Source: Flavobacteriaceae bacterium (GTDB lineage Bacteria; Bacteroidota; Bacteroidia; Flavobacteriales; Flavobacteriaceae). From it: a DNA stretch of 7,581 nucleotides. The notes under the pieces were generated by a model, which was not told the origin of the DNA, searched no databases, and was given only the letters and a program-made list of their open reading frames with translations. Shown here one piece after another: positions 6,621-7,581 of the stretch. Position 1 is the first letter of the stretch. Each line of letters opens with the position of its first letter. The position numbers and the translations under genes are program-made. The stretch covers positions 1 through 7,581 of the forward strand of contig JAUXCI010000122.1 of assembly GCA_030618945.1 (NCBI GenBank). The letters run 5' to 3'.

Positions 6621-7581
6621 ATGTTATCATTACCCTACATTCGTGAAAATAAAGACCTGATTCTCAAGGGACTCTCTAAACGCAACTTTCCTAATGCGGA
6701 ATTTCTAATTGATCAAATAATAGATACTGATGTCAAAAGACGGGCTACTCAGACCGAATTGGACATTACCCTTGCCGAGAGCAATAAACTTTCAAAGGAA
6801 ATTGGAAATTTCTTTAAATCAGGAGAAGTACAAAAAGCGGCTATTGCCAAAGAAAAAACACGGCAATTGAAAGAGAAATCCAAATCTTTAAATGATGAAT
6901 TGGATACTTTTGAAGGGGAATTAAAAGAACTGTTATACCAGATTCCCAACATTCCTCATGAATTAGTTCCTGCCGGAAGTAATGAAGAAGACAATGAAAT
7001 AGTCTTTGAAGAAGGTGAAATACCAAAGCTTTATAAGGAGGCTACTCCACATTGGGATCTTTGCAAAAAATACGATATCATTGATTTCGAACTAGGTAAT
7101 AAAATTACCGGTGCCGGTTTTCCTGTATATAAAGGTAAGGGAGCTAAATTACAGCGGGCATTAGTCGCCTATTTTTTAGATAAAAACTCAGCTGCCGGTT
7201 ATACGGAAGTACAACCACCTTTGATGATCAATGAAGCTTCTGGAATTGGCACGGGTCAATTACCTGATAAAGAAGGTCAGATGTATCATGTTGGAATAGA
7301 CAATTTGTATTTAATTCCAACCGCCGAAGTTCCAGTAACAAATTTTTACCGAGACGTTTTACTTAAAGAAAGTGACTTCCCAATTTGCAATACTGCTTAT
7401 ACACCTTGCTTTAGAAGAGAAGCAGGTTCATACGGAGCACACGTAAGAGGTTTAAACAGATTACATCAATTTGACAAGGTAGAGCTTGTGAGAATTGAAC
7501 ATCCTGACAGGTCTTATGAGGCACTTGAAGGGATGGTTGAACACGTAAAAGGAATTTTGCAGGAATTAAAACTGCCTTATA
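6621..7581 (+). CDS. serS: Seryl-tRNA synthetase, N-terminal three quarters (cut by right window edge)
   Basis: SerS charges tRNA-Ser with serine in the cytoplasm and is essential. The 320 complete codons visible are open throughout, and about 100 residues of the usual 420-430 are missing, including class II motif 3. Residues 1-110 form the N-terminal tRNA-binding arm, a long helical hairpin rich in K and E (for example TRQLKEKSKSLNDELDTFEG). The class II catalytic core follows, with PHWDLCKKYDIIDFE, the motif 1 area at about KGKGAKLQRALVAYF, the serine-binding TAE at 234-236 (PTAEVPVTN), and motif 2 at 261-285 (TPCFRREAGSYG, then RGLNRLHQF), including R265 and E267. The start ATG gives MLSLPYIREN, a normal SerS N-terminus. 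This is the standard bacterial form; no unusual insertion is seen. Confidence 0.97.
   Translation, partial: MLSLPYIRENKDLILKGLSKRNFPNAEFLIDQIIDTDVKRRATQTELDITLAESNKLSKEIGNFFKSGEVQKAAIAKEKTRQLKEKSKSLNDELDTFEGELKELLYQIPNIPHELVPAGSNEEDNEIVFEEGEIPKLYKEATPHWDLCKKYDIIDFELGNKITGAGFPVYKGKGAKLQRALVAYFLDKNSAAGYTEVQPPLMINEASGIGTGQLPDKEGQMYHVGIDNLYLIPTAEVPVTNFYRDVLLKESDFPICNTAYTPCFRREAGSYGAHVRGLNRLHQFDKVELVRIEHPDRSYEALEGMVEHVKGILQELKLPY

Noticed and set aside
6749..7026. Minus-strand open frames of 67 and 61 codons at 6749-6952 and 6841-7026
   Set aside because: Antisense to the helical arm of serS; shadows of a strongly supported gene.

Overview
The window looks like ordinary chromosome from a marine- or soil-type Flavobacteriaceae (Bacteroidota). 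The reasons are an AT-rich sequence, a type IX secretion (T9SS) C-terminal sorting domain on a secreted protease, a TonB-dependent receptor with an N-terminal carboxypeptidase-regulatory-like domain, start codons without clear Shine-Dalgarno sequences, and candidate Bacteroidota-type -7 promoter elements (TAnnTTTG) close to start codons. No mobile element, CRISPR array, tRNA or rRNA is visible.

Left half, minus strand. A 915-residue secreted reprolysin-like zinc metalloprotease (1881-4628) is followed, after a 118-base gap, by the N-terminal 587 residues of a TonB-dependent outer-membrane receptor (1-1762), which runs off the left edge. The gap holds a weak hairpin plus T-tract after the protease and a possible promoter for the receptor, so the two are probably separate transcription units, although they lie in the same direction and could be functionally related (protein breakdown outside the cell, uptake of products). 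This link is an inference.

Middle. A 471-base AT-rich divergent intergenic region (4629-5099) has a good -7 candidate for the protease, a weaker one for the rightward genes, and a perfect 7-bp inverted repeat near the protease promoter. No convincing gene was found in it.

Right half, plus strand. A small cysteine-containing lipoprotein of unknown function (5100-5621) lies 10 bases upstream of ribF (5632-6567, GTG start), the bifunctional riboflavin kinase/FAD synthetase, so the two are likely co-transcribed. After 53 bases with its own -7 element comes serS (from 6621), seryl-tRNA synthetase, cut by the right edge after 320 residues.

I found no clear previously undescribed system. The least explained parts are the four-cysteine lipoprotein paired with ribF, an 18-bp perfect palindrome within its coding sequence, and the unknown substrates of the protease and the receptor.
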